From: Nereocystis luetkeana
Taxonomy: Eukaryota > Sar > Phaeophyceae > Laminariales > Laminariaceae
Assembly: GCA_031213475.1 (NCBI GenBank)
Contig: JARUPZ010000011.1
Location: 3,038,001 to 3,102,000, forward strand
Reading direction: 5' to 3'
Length of the DNA stretch: 64,000 nt
The translations under genes and the position numbers were made by a program. The notes below the pieces were generated by a model. It was not told the DNA's origin. It made no database searches and saw only the letters and a list, made by a program, of their open reading frames with translations. Shown piece by piece: positions 1 through 10,368 of the stretch; the stretch's first letter is position 1, and each line of letters starts with the position of its first letter.

Positions 1-381
1 GCAACCGATGCTCATGCGCTGCGACTGCTGACCTTATACTACGCCGTCTCAACAGGAGCGTGCATTCACGTGTTTGTTTTCTCGCGTAAGACTGCTGTAG
101 ACGCTGGTTTTATTCCGACCCGGCATCACTAAACATGCCCCCCCCCCCCATTCATGATACTGATAGCAAGCAGTACCCCCCCCCCCCCCCCACTCGCCCG
201 AACGGCCAACTACAACACCCACCTCACAGGTTTTTATATCGCGCGTTGAGCCCAGCAACTTCCAGCGCCCGTCGACCTGGGTGCCTAGCTTGGGGTGAAG
301 CTCACTATCTGTCGTCGGCTGCCACTGCTGCTGCTGCTGCTGCTACTACTACTGTACGTACGGCAGTGCTGAGGTGTTGAG

Positions 382-3300
382 ATGTTGACAGCAGACACAA
401 ACGTGGGGGGGTTGGTGTCCGAGCCCGAGCTGAGGCGCTTCGTCGAAGCAGTCCTCGCGGAAAAGTTGGCGCCTGATTTTATCCAGGTTGCTTACCACTT
501 CGCCGGGTGGCTTGACTCAGGTGCGAAAAATCGATCGCGCACGAGGGGAGGCGCCGGTGGCGGCATTATCGCAGCCGCCACATCAAGACACACACGGCTA
601 ATATTCCCGATGTGCGTTGCGCACGGGGTGAGAATGGGGGGCAGGGCCGCCTTGCAGGTCACCGTCCTCCTTCCCATCACGGTGACCGTAACATGTTTTT
701 TTGCATGGCTTGTCAATTAACGCGTTGGGTTATTCTTCGGCGACCAGGCGCCATAGACAGCAGATGCCGCAGAGTGCAAGGTACTGAGGTCATCAATGAC
801 TGCACTCTAGTTTTTGGGGACAGATTACTTGAATTTCGAGTTGGACATTTGTTTTATGTACAGTGCAGTTCGGAAAGGGTGCCAACAAGGCCCGGTGCAG
901 GCGCACCGTCGGGGGTGTCCAACCCTCCACCCGTCTTCCTGGCAGACATGTATCGCGCAACAGGGGCAGTCGACAGTAGTCTAAGCACCGAGCGCAGGGG
1001 GTCCGGAAATATCTCGCCACGCCCTCTCCGAATCTTGCACCCCTTGAAATGCTGTCCTTGTCATCACCGAAATAGTAATACTTCGTATAAATCTATCCCT
1101 CCATGAATCACGAAAGCAACGAAAACTGCAAACATGCACCCGGTATGATATACTCTGTACCAGGTTTTGATTTTGTTTTTTTACGATCATTTATTCGCGT
1201 TGTCGAGAGAAACTGTACTACTAGGTATGCACCACACGGGCAGTCGCTTATGTGGTGCATATCTAACAAAATGAGAGGCTAGACGGCTAGACGGCTAGAC
1301 AGCTAGACGGCTAGACAGCTAGACAGCTAGACGGCTAGACGGCTAGACAGCTAGACGGCTAGACAGCTAGACAGCTAGACGGCTAGACAGCTAGACAGCT
1401 AGACAGAGTCCTTCACCTCGCCCTGGCGTCGGATCGCACTCGCCTGCTGCGTGCGCGCAGATGTGGTGGACGCGGTGATCGAAGTCAGCGCAGGCCCGTC
1501 CGATGCGGTGTCAGCGTTAGCGGGGATGTCCCCTGCATGGGCTGCCCGCGACGAAGTGCCCACTCCAAGCGCGGACGAAGCAATAGCTTCCTCGGCTGTC
1601 CGCATGACCAGTAGCAGCGAGAACAGTGAAGCCACGGCCGCAAGTGCATCCTCCGCAGCCAAGCCCGTACGAGATGCCCACGGAGGGAACAAAAGGCATG
1701 CGATAACGCTTGTGGCCATGCAGGCTCAAAAAGCGTCAGGGATATCGGGTTCACCCTCTGGCGATGAAGCGTTAGCGCGTGCGGTGGCTCAGAAGGGGGG
1801 GGGAGTAGAGAGCGGCGGTGGTGTCGGTACCGATACGGATATTTCGGAGCTTGAAAAGGTGTCGGCCTTCATATCAAGCTACGCAGGTACGTACGCCCAG
1901 CTGTTACGTAGCGGTTCCTTTTTATATGCCACGGAGCGTTGTACCGAATGTTTTAAGAACAGCAGGCCGCTCCTTTAAAGGGACCCTGCGATGAGGGAAA
2001 ACGGTACGCAAGGCACCTCAATATTTTCTGCCCACCATTTTTGCCCACTGCTGACGGTAAGGGGCCTGTACCAACTCTGATAAGAGACTACGGTACCGTA
2101 TATAACGGACCTCCAATCCCGAGCGCACTAATGGAAACGTCCTTTAAAGGGGGCTACTTACTGTAGTTGGCTTTAGGCCGACCGGTGTACTGTGCGTAGT
2201 GCAGTACAGAACGCGATACCGCTTATAAAAAACTCTCACTGCGTTCCAGGCTCAAAATCTCGCGTGCGCTGGGGTGTGTCCTGCAGACCCGTGTTACTGT
2301 ACGATAGAAGTAGCTCTTTTGGCCCAAAAGGTTTCTGACTAACGGCGTTAATCCCTTCCGACCTTTGGGATTGCACCCCCAGGTGGAGTTCTAGTCGATT
2401 TTAAGGTAGATAGATGTACGTTGCAGTTCTAAAACGATTGGCCGAGGACCCACCCAATATCGTTAAAAATGGCATTATTTCCAGGTTGCTGTAACATTTT
2501 ACAATATTGTCCGTTGCATACCTAAGATATTGGATTGTTCTCTCGTTTTCGTTTTGCCAGTTTTTTGGGTGAGATAGAGGTCTCCTATACTATATACATT
2601 CAAGTCAGGAGACTCGGTAAAATGAACGAGCTATCCCTACTGTTGTGGCACGCGTGTGCACTCAATTTCAGTCTTGAAAAAACGATTTTGTTACGTTTAG
2701 CGCCAAAAGCCGAGCCAAAAACTATCAACTCCCTATTTCTTAAGCGCTGTCAGGTGCTGTCGTATAAGAGTGGCGACGACACCCCTTGCTTCTTCCCATC
2801 CTGCTGCACGGGCGTTCTCACCTCGCCGTACACCATTTGCCGGAGGCCATATTTATATCCTTCGATCTATATCTGAAGCTGCCGCGACGTAAGCATCCTT
2901 GCGACCCACAGCTCGACACAGTCAAGGCACAATCGGGAGATGCAGCAGTATCACACACTAGGTACCAACCATTGAAGAAACTTTAACCCTCATCCACCCC
3001 GTTGGTGAATGATGTTTGCCGCACGTTTTCACCGGTCTGCGGTGCAACCATATCGCGTCTACGGTCGCACTGTTGATATTCATAGGGGGCTTGTTTCATG
3101 ATTGGTCCTTTCTTTTGGGACCTTTTTTATGTCGTTGTTCTTGCAGAGGAGCAAGATGCCGCCGCGAAGGCCAGCGGTGCTGCCGCCGAGCCGCCAAAAC
3201 CTCCGTTTTTCGTTCCGCGAGGGACAGTCGTGGTGAGCTTTACACCCTTACGCCGGTGATCGTTTCAGGGGGGGGTACTCATTTTCATACTTGGCCGTAG

Positions 3301-6300
3301 TCATATGACCATAGACCCTCGCATCCCTATAGTGCCGGGATGGAGCACGTCGGGTTTTCACCGACCAGGCGGGCATTGCTCGCACCAAATGCGAAGCGCC
3401 GTGAGGTGTTGGGCGAGTCGCATGAAGGGTGAGTTACATCCTACTGAGAACCGCTTTTGAGGCGGTTTTTCTTGCATACGGGTGACAGCGCAAATTAATC
3501 ATGGAACGGGGGGGGGGGGGGGGGGGGGGTATGCATTATCATTCATGACCGTAGTCGTTTGGACGGGGGGGGGGGGTGGTGGACTATGGCAACACATGCG
3601 GGGTTCGGGGAAGTTGCTTGGTAGCATTGTTGTGTGTCGCCTTGTTTATGGTACACATCTATGCATGTGGGCTTGTAGCATACAGACTTGTAGCATATAT
3701 ACTAGAACAACTGTGTGGACTGCAAGTGCTTACATTTTTAGATCGTCTTTTGTTTCTTCTTTTTTTTTTTGTAGAAATTAAGACCGGCAACATGAGAATA
3801 AACCGTACTCAAGGGGGAGGGGTTGGCTGTGGCAACTGCTGCTGCAGTCTGCGCGCGAGAAACGCCTCCCGACTGTCACTGCATGCCATTGCGCTTCTTT
3901 GTGGCCACCCTCTGTTTTTGGCTTGGCGCACGGAGTTTCTTTTTGTTCCGCGTGGGACATTGGAGCGACTGGCGATTGATGAGCGCATCATCAATTGCTT
4001 GACCTTTTTAGTACTGCAGTCCCGTTTCGGTAACAAACTACTTAGAATTTGAGTGGTTCGTCCCCAAAACGGGACTGCAGTTCTAAAGGGGATAATCGCT
4101 GCGAAGGGCTGTGAGTTAGCTAACTTTAAGCCGACCACTAGATATTAGTTGGATATGCAGGTGCTACAGGTAGTCGCGTGCGGTAATTTCGCGGGGATCT
4201 GCGTCTTGTAGCTGGCCGATGCGTTTGTTAGCTCAAGGTCTGTTTTCTTGTATAAACTGTGTCAGTTAGTTGGCTCACTTCGTCACCCAACTAAAAACTA
4301 GCCTTAGTCAATGAAGTCCAGCCAAGGCATGCCTTATTCACAGGCCTATCAATCACTACATATGGTATATACCCGCACCTTTTTCTCGTTGTCCCTGTTG
4401 AGGCAAGGAATTTCAGCAGCCGCCGCTTGCGCTTAACCCGCGCTAACCTTGAGCACTCACGTCGTAGGTGATGTACTGGTATGTCTTCCGCTCTCTTTTT
4501 TTTTGTGGTGCGTCGCGTGAGCGCGCACACGCGTTTGTGCTTTCCGTTTTAACTCCCTGGTCTGGCGTTCGATCATCGGACAATCATCGCAGCCGCACAA
4601 TACTCGAACGCAGCTGGTGATCACCAACACAGTGGAAAAGACGGTTGAGGTGCCGGGGTTCGAGGCGTTCATGAAGGTGAAGAAGTAATCCAAGCGCCTC
4701 ACATTTTTTTTGGTAGCGCTAGAACCAGGCACCGCACCATAGACACCGCGTGTACTACTACTGTACGTAGTGGTCGCATCGATTTTGTGGTAGGCTCCCC
4801 CCTCACCCGTGGAGCTCTATACTATTACTATGCCATTTGTACTACTCCTCACTTTTAGGAGACTCACCCCAAAAAACGATTTTGACAAAAAAAAATGGAC
4901 GCTCAACCTCGACCGATCGTAGGTACTGCTCGAATGTTATGGTCGAAAAAAACTAAGATTTGACGATACAATTGTTGGGTGTACACTGCATCAGTTGAGG
5001 AGCCCCCCCCCCGGTCGAGTCACAAATAGTTTGGCCAAAAAATGCTACCCCTAATTGCAACTCCTGTCGTACCACGTGTCACACTCTCACAAGCGGTTCT
5101 TACGCAGTATCAGGTAGGATGCAACCCACCCTTCATGCGACTCGCCGAACACCTCACGGCGTATCGGGTTTGGTGCAAGTAATGACGGCCTGGTCGATGA
5201 AAACCCGGCGCGCTCCGTCCCGGCATGGTAGCGTTGCTAGGGTCTACTGTATGGCTGTACAACTTACGGCGATGCATGGCATGAGTAGACCCCCCCCCCC
5301 CCCCCCCCCCCCCTGGATAGATCTCGAAATTGCGTGCACGAGCCGTGGCGCTCTGGCCGATCTCCCGCGTCCGGCCATGCCACTGTTGAGACCCCTCCAC
5401 TACGGCCATGCATGACATGAGTGCACCCCCCCCTCCCCCATCCCCAACTTGTCTTTTGTTCGACTCTTTGTTTGATGGAGCAGATGCAGCACGGAAAGGA
5501 CCCGCTCTTCCGCTTCCTCGCGGTGGAGCACCCCCTCCACAGGTGAAAAGCGACACGCATAGACACCATGGAAACCGCCACATGGGTGTCTTGTCGTGCG
5601 GCGGGATGACAGAGCGCACAACACCGTTGCGGCCGCGACTGCTTGCGGTTGCTGATGAGGTCATGTTGTTTTAGCGTGGCAGCCTATTTCATGTCCGGCA
5701 CACCACTGCTGGCTGGCCTCAGTAGCTCCCCAATCAGCTACCAGCACCTATCACCGCAGGGGCAACGGGTTCTCCACAGGGCTGCGAGATGGGTCAGTCA
5801 TGCCCGGAGTCCAATATTGATTGCGCCTTGGCCCTTCTTGAAGAAAATGGTTGATACTCCCTCCACATTGACTGTTCATGGTGTGTTCATTTCAAAAAAA
5901 AAAATTCGCAGGCGGCCGGGACAAGCGTTCAAAGTCAAGCACCACTCTTTTTTTTTTTGCTCCGTCCAACTTATTTTCTTCGCCCTCCCCTCCCGCTCCC
6001 CCCCAGAAGTAACGCGAATCCGGGGTCACATAGCGGGCGCCCCTCCCCCCTCACTACGACGGCACGTGCCTTGATGCCCCTCAAAAGTAGGGCCGTTTGG
6101 TACCACTGTAGCATTTAATCGAAAGTGTACTTATCATTCAGGAACATAACTGCAATTTTTAACTTTTGTTTTGTCGATTCTGGGCAAAAGTCTATTCGAG
6201 CAGCCTTCGCGGAGAGTGATGACCACTACAGTAGATTATACTACTCTGGACGGAAACGTAAGGGGCGTTTGCAATTTTTGTGTCAATACCAAACGTTCCT

Positions 6301-7210
6301 TGTGTTTCCCTCCAGCGTGGTACTGTGGTCCAGAGTTGTCCCAGTGGCCGTGTTCGAACGTGTGCGTGTCCTCTCCAGCGCCACACCACCCTGTGATTGT
6401 ATGTATCAGCACGCCTTCATCCCACTATATAACCCTTTCTCGTGTTGCAGCTACTACCTCTTGGCAAAGAAACATGTCCAAGAGGCCGTCATGAAGGGGG
6501 GCAAGGCGAAAGGCGCCTGTATCAGCGTGCCGCGGACCCCCCCCCCTCCAAAGGCAGAGGACCCCGGTGAGGTGCCTTGCAAAGGCGGAAACTTTTGTTG
6601 TGATTGTGACCGCCAACCATGGCGTTAGCGTTGCTGTCTTTAAAGCCATTTTGTGGTCGGATTGGATCACCATTGAACACGAGGAAGCAGTGTTTTTAGT
6701 TGTGATTGACAATGTGGGGCGTGGGGCGGGCGCTCCTGCCGGCGACGCGAAGGTGGGGCGGACGTCCCGAGCAGGTTCTCTCTTGTGTGGTCGGAACAGA
6801 GTGAGAGACCTTGGATTGCATTGAATTTGTGTATAAAGAGGCGGTACGATCTAGGGCAAGGGGACCTGGTATCCACAACAACAGTTTTTGAATATGCTGC
6901 CGTTGCGTCCGTCCAAGTTCTCCTTTCCTGCTACTTTGTTTCACGCACCAGCTCTCATTCCTCTCTCGCGTCGAGGGGTTTCTTTGTCTTCTGTTCTCTT
7001 CTGCTTGCGGAGATCCCCCGACCTCTCCGTCTCGGTCCGAGAAATACAATAAATGCTCGGTGGTTGGTGGTAGGACAAGCGCTTGTATCACTCTCGTGCA
7101 CCTGCCACGAGTCGCGGGGAGGCTAGCACATCGACCAGCCAACTTTGTTTTTAGAGGTGCCAGCGGTGATGTTGCGTCCGATCCGGCCGAAAGCTCAGAG
7201 GCTCCTTTAG
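382..7210 (+). CDS. SURP-domain protein (probable pre-mRNA splicing factor), 7 exons
   Basis: Exons I join: 382-520, 1461-1886, 3147-3232, 4614-4676, 5484-5542, 6451-6566, 7155-7210. All six junctions are GT-AG and phase-consistent, giving 945 nt (314 residues plus TAG). The start ATG has an in-frame TGA 12 bases upstream. Residues about 216-268 match the SURP (SWAP/Prp21) module: a first helix ending in PGFEAFMK, then DPLFRFL, then HPLHSYY. SURP modules bind partner proteins or RNA in splicing factors such as SF3A1 and SWAP, so a nuclear splicing role is inferred. The N-terminal half (exon 2) is Ala/Ser/Glu-rich low complexity and not recognised; a Pro-rich stretch (RTPPPP) follows the SURP. 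No second SURP, RRM or G-patch is visible. The last exon is the least certain, because it is short. Inverted repeats flank exon 4. Confidence 0.75.
1278..1405. repeat. 8/16-bp minisatellite (GCTAGACR)n in SURP intron 1
   Basis: About sixteen tandem 8-bp units alternate between GGCTAGAC and AGCTAGAC, forming mixed 16- and 24-bp higher-order units. The array ends about 55 bases before the acceptor of SURP exon 2. There are no spacers, so it is not a CRISPR array. Confidence 0.95.
3255..3455 (+). repeat. Poly-G-headed repeat, copy A (SURP intron 3)
   Basis: Begins with a run of G followed by TACTCAT, then a conserved body (TGACCATAGACC, CGCATCCCT, GGATGGAGCACG, GGGTTTTCA, GACCAGGC, GTGAGGTGTT, GAGTCGCATGAAGGGTG). 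The reverse complement of 5105-5303 aligns along the whole length at roughly 75-80% by eye. Shorter relatives occur at 57520-57667. Confidence 0.85.
4003..4091. mobile_element. Hairpin MITE-like element, copy 1 (SURP intron 3)
   Basis: Terminal inverted repeat arms read CCTTTTTAGTACTGCAGTCC and, on the other strand from the far end, CCCCTTTAGAACTGCAGTCC. Both continue into CCGTTTNGGNNACAAAC. The loop carries ACTACTTAGAATTTGA, shared with copy 3. No coding capacity. Confidence 0.85.
5105..5303 (-). repeat. Poly-G-headed repeat, copy B, inverted (SURP intron 4)
   Basis: Reverse-complement partner of 3255-3455. The shared blocks appear in the same order and the copy ends in a C tract (5290-5313 on the plus strand). 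Copies A and B face each other across SURP exon 4 (4614-4676). Confidence 0.85.
5945..6075 (-). mobile_element. Diverged SINE body fragment (SURP intron 5)
   Basis: Carries the SINE landmarks in order on the minus strand: GGCACGTGCCGT, a G-rich stretch, the GCTATGTGACCCCGGAT block, then an A-rich end (T run on plus, about 5949-5959). The tRNA-like head is missing. Confidence 0.6.
6771..6885 (+). repeat. Dispersed ~100-bp repeat, copy 1 (SURP intron 6)
   Basis: Shares ordered blocks with 24478-24580: CGGAACAGAGTGAGAGACCT, then TTGAATTTGTGTAT, then AGAGGC, ATCTAGGGCAAGGGGACCT. Both copies are in introns of plus-strand genes and in the same orientation. Confidence 0.7.
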
Positions 7211-7941
7211 CAGTCCTGGCTCGCTAAACATTATATTAATACAACAGATATAGCGCGTTTTCTGCTTTCTTGAATACGATGTGCGGACCCACCTCTAAAG
7301 TCGTATTATCCCCCACCATGAAATGGGTCATACAGTTTCAGCACACAGGTTAATTGGATACTCTCCTTGTAATGCTCCCTGGAGATGGTGCCGGGGAGTT
7401 GCTTTTCATCCCAGGATGTGGTGGTGTTTTTATAGGGGCGATCCGGGGCGTTTCGGAAAGAGATCCCCAGTTAGCTGACTTTACGTCGACGGTTGATGTT
7501 ATGCTTCTTTTTATATTCATACCACGCGGGTGGGCTAATGTAGTAAAAAAATCGAAACCAACGACGGACCCGAAACATCACTTATCTCAGGGTGTCTACA
7601 CACCATATTTTGGTATGATTACTGCGTATGTCCCCCCGTAACAGTAGTAGTTTCGTACTTCCTATACTCTTTCTGGTACGTATGTTTGGTGAGTTGAAAA
7701 CACGTTAGAACAAAAGCTACTACCAGGTAGCTGTTACGCGCAGGAACGACCGCGGTTTGCACATCCAGCGCTTCAAGTGTAGCGCGAAAGTCGGCCTACC
7801 AGAGACAGCATTGTGGAACCTGCGAGCGCTAATGTATACCCCTGGTATACACAGAAATAGGAAGAGGCTTTCACTGCTCGCTGCGCGCCTATGTATGTAC
7901 TCCGGAACAACGAAGTTAGGTGAAACGCACGACTCGGCAGA

Positions 7942-8044
7942 TGTTGACCGACCGCTCCACCCTCTCTTCGCCCCTCTGTCCTTCCAACCCGTCATGACCG
8001 ACCGCTCCACCCTCTCTTCGCCCCTCTGTCCTTCCAAACCGTCA
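7942..8044. repeat. 51-bp tandem duplication
   Basis: Two almost identical copies starting GACCGACCGCTCCACCCTCT and ending TCCTTCCAAMCCGTCAT follow each other directly. They differ by about one base (AACCC against AAACC), so the duplication is recent. Confidence 0.95.
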
Positions 8045-10139
8045 TGTCAGCCGTACTGGAGATTATGCAGATGCTCGGCGGTGCAAGCACCTGACGGCGA
8101 GCGGGACGCATTGGGAACCTCGACATACAAGTGCAGTAGCTATACCAGTGGCAATATCGTACCCTCGGCGTCGTTCTCCAAACACGTCTGCCATGAGGCG
8201 CACGCGGGCAAAGAGGGCCGGGCCGCCTCTCGTGATCGCGCCCACGAAACCTGCGCGGTAGCCCACCATAGTAAGCAAAAGTTCCCCGACATGCCACAGC
8301 AGTAGTTGGTCTAGAGTCCGCCCTTCGGCAGAAATTACATTCCCGATTTTTTGTGGAGATGCGTTTGCTTGAGCTCGGAGGGGTCGTTTATATGGTGGGT
8401 GCGCCCTCCTCCTTGTCCGATTGTATGTAAGTGGCTTGTTTTTGGTGGGTTGGTTCGGCTGGAGGACCCTAACACGACGTGGCATCGCACGAGCGAACAT
8501 AGGGATTTATGCATGTGAAATAACAAAGGTCAGCTGAATAATGGGCTTCATAACAATACTTACTCCCGTTTGTTTGTGCGGTAAGCGAAATGATGCACGG
8601 AAGCACGATTGATGCGGCCGTCATGTCCCTATGTTCGCCGCGCAATGTAGTCACGTATCGCACGCTACGCGGGCACAGCGCAGGTTTCTTCGCGGAATCG
8701 CAATGAATGGATCTACCCACTAGTCCCGTGCTCTCCTTTCCCCCATTTGCGGAGCGGCCACAGGTGCGCCATCATCCGCGCGACGGCATTGCACTGCATC
8801 ACCTAGCAGGGGGGTGCGATCGTCACCCTCTCGGCCGTTTTGTTTCGTCACCAAAGGATGGAAAACCTCAACTCGCCAGGCTATCACAGCCTTTCAGTCC
8901 CGCCAACCTGGGTGACACAACCTGATGCCATACCCCCCCCCCCCCCCCCCCCCTCCATGACCCCACCCCCCCCCCCTTCTCCTCCTCCTTCTTCTCCCCC
9001 CCCCCCACACCTACCCCCCCCCTCCCCGTTTGCGACATCCCGCCCACGCCCCTTTCCCCCCTCGAACGACACGACCACCGTACGGCACCCGCCTCCCTCA
9101 CCCTCTACCTCGGGCTGTCCTCGTCTCTGCCGTTGTCTCGGACTCTTCTCAACAACGCTACCGGTAGTGTCACCCCGATTGGGACTACATGTAGTTCGAG
9201 GTTGTTTGTTGGACGCAGTTACCGTGGATAGCACGATGGATACCTTCGGAGCGGGTCGGCTACGGGACACCCGAATCTTGAACCCAGGGCGAGGGGCCAA
9301 GCGGAGGAGGGTTGGGGGGATGGGGGTCGCCTGGGAGTCTCCCCCGCGTGGATATGTGGTGGAGGCGTGTGCGGGGTTGTTGGCGGTCGTGTTGTTGCCG
9401 CTGCCGCGTGTTGTCGTGTCCTGGAGGGGAAACAGTCGTGGGACGGTGGAAACCGGTTCGAAGATAAAAGCACTGAGCGATGTTTTTGCTGGCTCTTGAA
9501 TAGTGTACGTACGCGACCGAGAGTTTTCGGACATGACGTTCAACATTTAGTATGAAGTCAGCATCGCAGTGGTGGGTGTTGGTCTTGTGAATCCACAAAC
9601 CTGTGCTTGCTAAAATGGGCTACGTTCTCAGTCGCACTTTTGACGTACACGGTTGCTCTTCTCGTAAGAACAACTTGTAAAAACAACCGGGAGGGGAAAA
9701 AAAGGTGCTGTAATCGTTCGTAGCGATGAATGCGCTTTTTTGCACAAGCAATGTGATTCACATTCCACCGAATGACAGGCTGCTCTTTCGAACGGGCGCG
9801 TTTCAATGCACGATTGCCCCGAACCGCGAAGGAAAATAATACAATACATACCGCATGCCCTTGTCCGGGCGGGTACAAATATACTGGAGACACCTTTGTC
9901 AACTATCGACCGCCAAGGGGGCTGTGACCAATAAGGACAAGACTTGACGACCGAAAGGTCACATACTACCAGGTTGTCTTTAGTAGTTGGTTTCAGATAC
10001 CTCAAAAGGATACCCCAATAGGCCGTCTACTCTGTTCGCCTGCGACCACGTCCAGGACTAGGTCCAATCCACGGAAAGCACCGACCGCGATAGCGCAGCC
10101 CGGTGACCGCAAAACACGCCTACGACCCAACTCCGCACA

Positions 10140-10340
10140 GCATCGTATAAACTACAGGTGTCACGATAGCATACTACAGTACAAAATACGAGTGTCGCGA
10201 TGGGATACTATAAAGGACGGGTGTCGCGATGGCACAACATAAACTGTCACGATGACATAATGTAAACTATCACGCTGTCATCATACAAACAGTTGTATCA
10301 CGAAGACACCATGTAAACCACCACGACGACTTACATAATA
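10140..10340. repeat. Degenerate tandem repeat (~30-40 bp unit)
   Basis: Repeated variants of GTGTCGCGATGGCATAACATAAAC follow each other irregularly (for example TGTCACGATAGCATACTACA, TGTCGCGATGGGATACTATA, TGTCGCGATGGCACAACATA, TGTCACGATGACATAATGTA). Unit length and sequence drift along the array. Confidence 0.8.
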
Positions 10341-10368
10341 CCTATAATACCTACAATATCACACTTGC

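Larger units (their letters stand above)
7211..10368. other. Spacer without a supported gene
   Basis: Open frames occur but none has recognisable similarity or a consistent exon chain. A minus-strand stretch near 8125-8315 reads as a possible exon (acceptor near 8316, GTATGT donor near 8125), but the plus strand is open as well. The 8930-9025 segment is poly-C-rich and produces artefactual Pro-rich and Gly-rich frames on the two strands. A 13-bp perfect inverted repeat (GCGAACATAGGGA) lies near 8493 and 8627. A 51-bp tandem duplication is listed separately. Confidence 0.5.

Noticed and set aside
1278..1405. Regular short repeats resembling a CRISPR array
   Set aside because: Units are directly adjacent 8-mers with no spacers, in a eukaryotic intron.
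8063..8500. Possible minus-strand exon (LLLWHVGELLLTMVGYR)
   Set aside because: Reads like protein, but the opposite strand is open too, splice choices are ambiguous and no partner exon joins in phase; kept only as a note in the spacer entry.
8493..8640. 13-bp perfect inverted repeat as a transposon end
   Set aside because: Match stops at 13 bp; no target duplication and no second copy seen in the window.
8840..9546. A 219-codon plus-strand and a 220-codon minus-strand frame
   Set aside because: Both overlap a C/G-tract region and have low complexity. No motif, splice-site or phase argument favours either.
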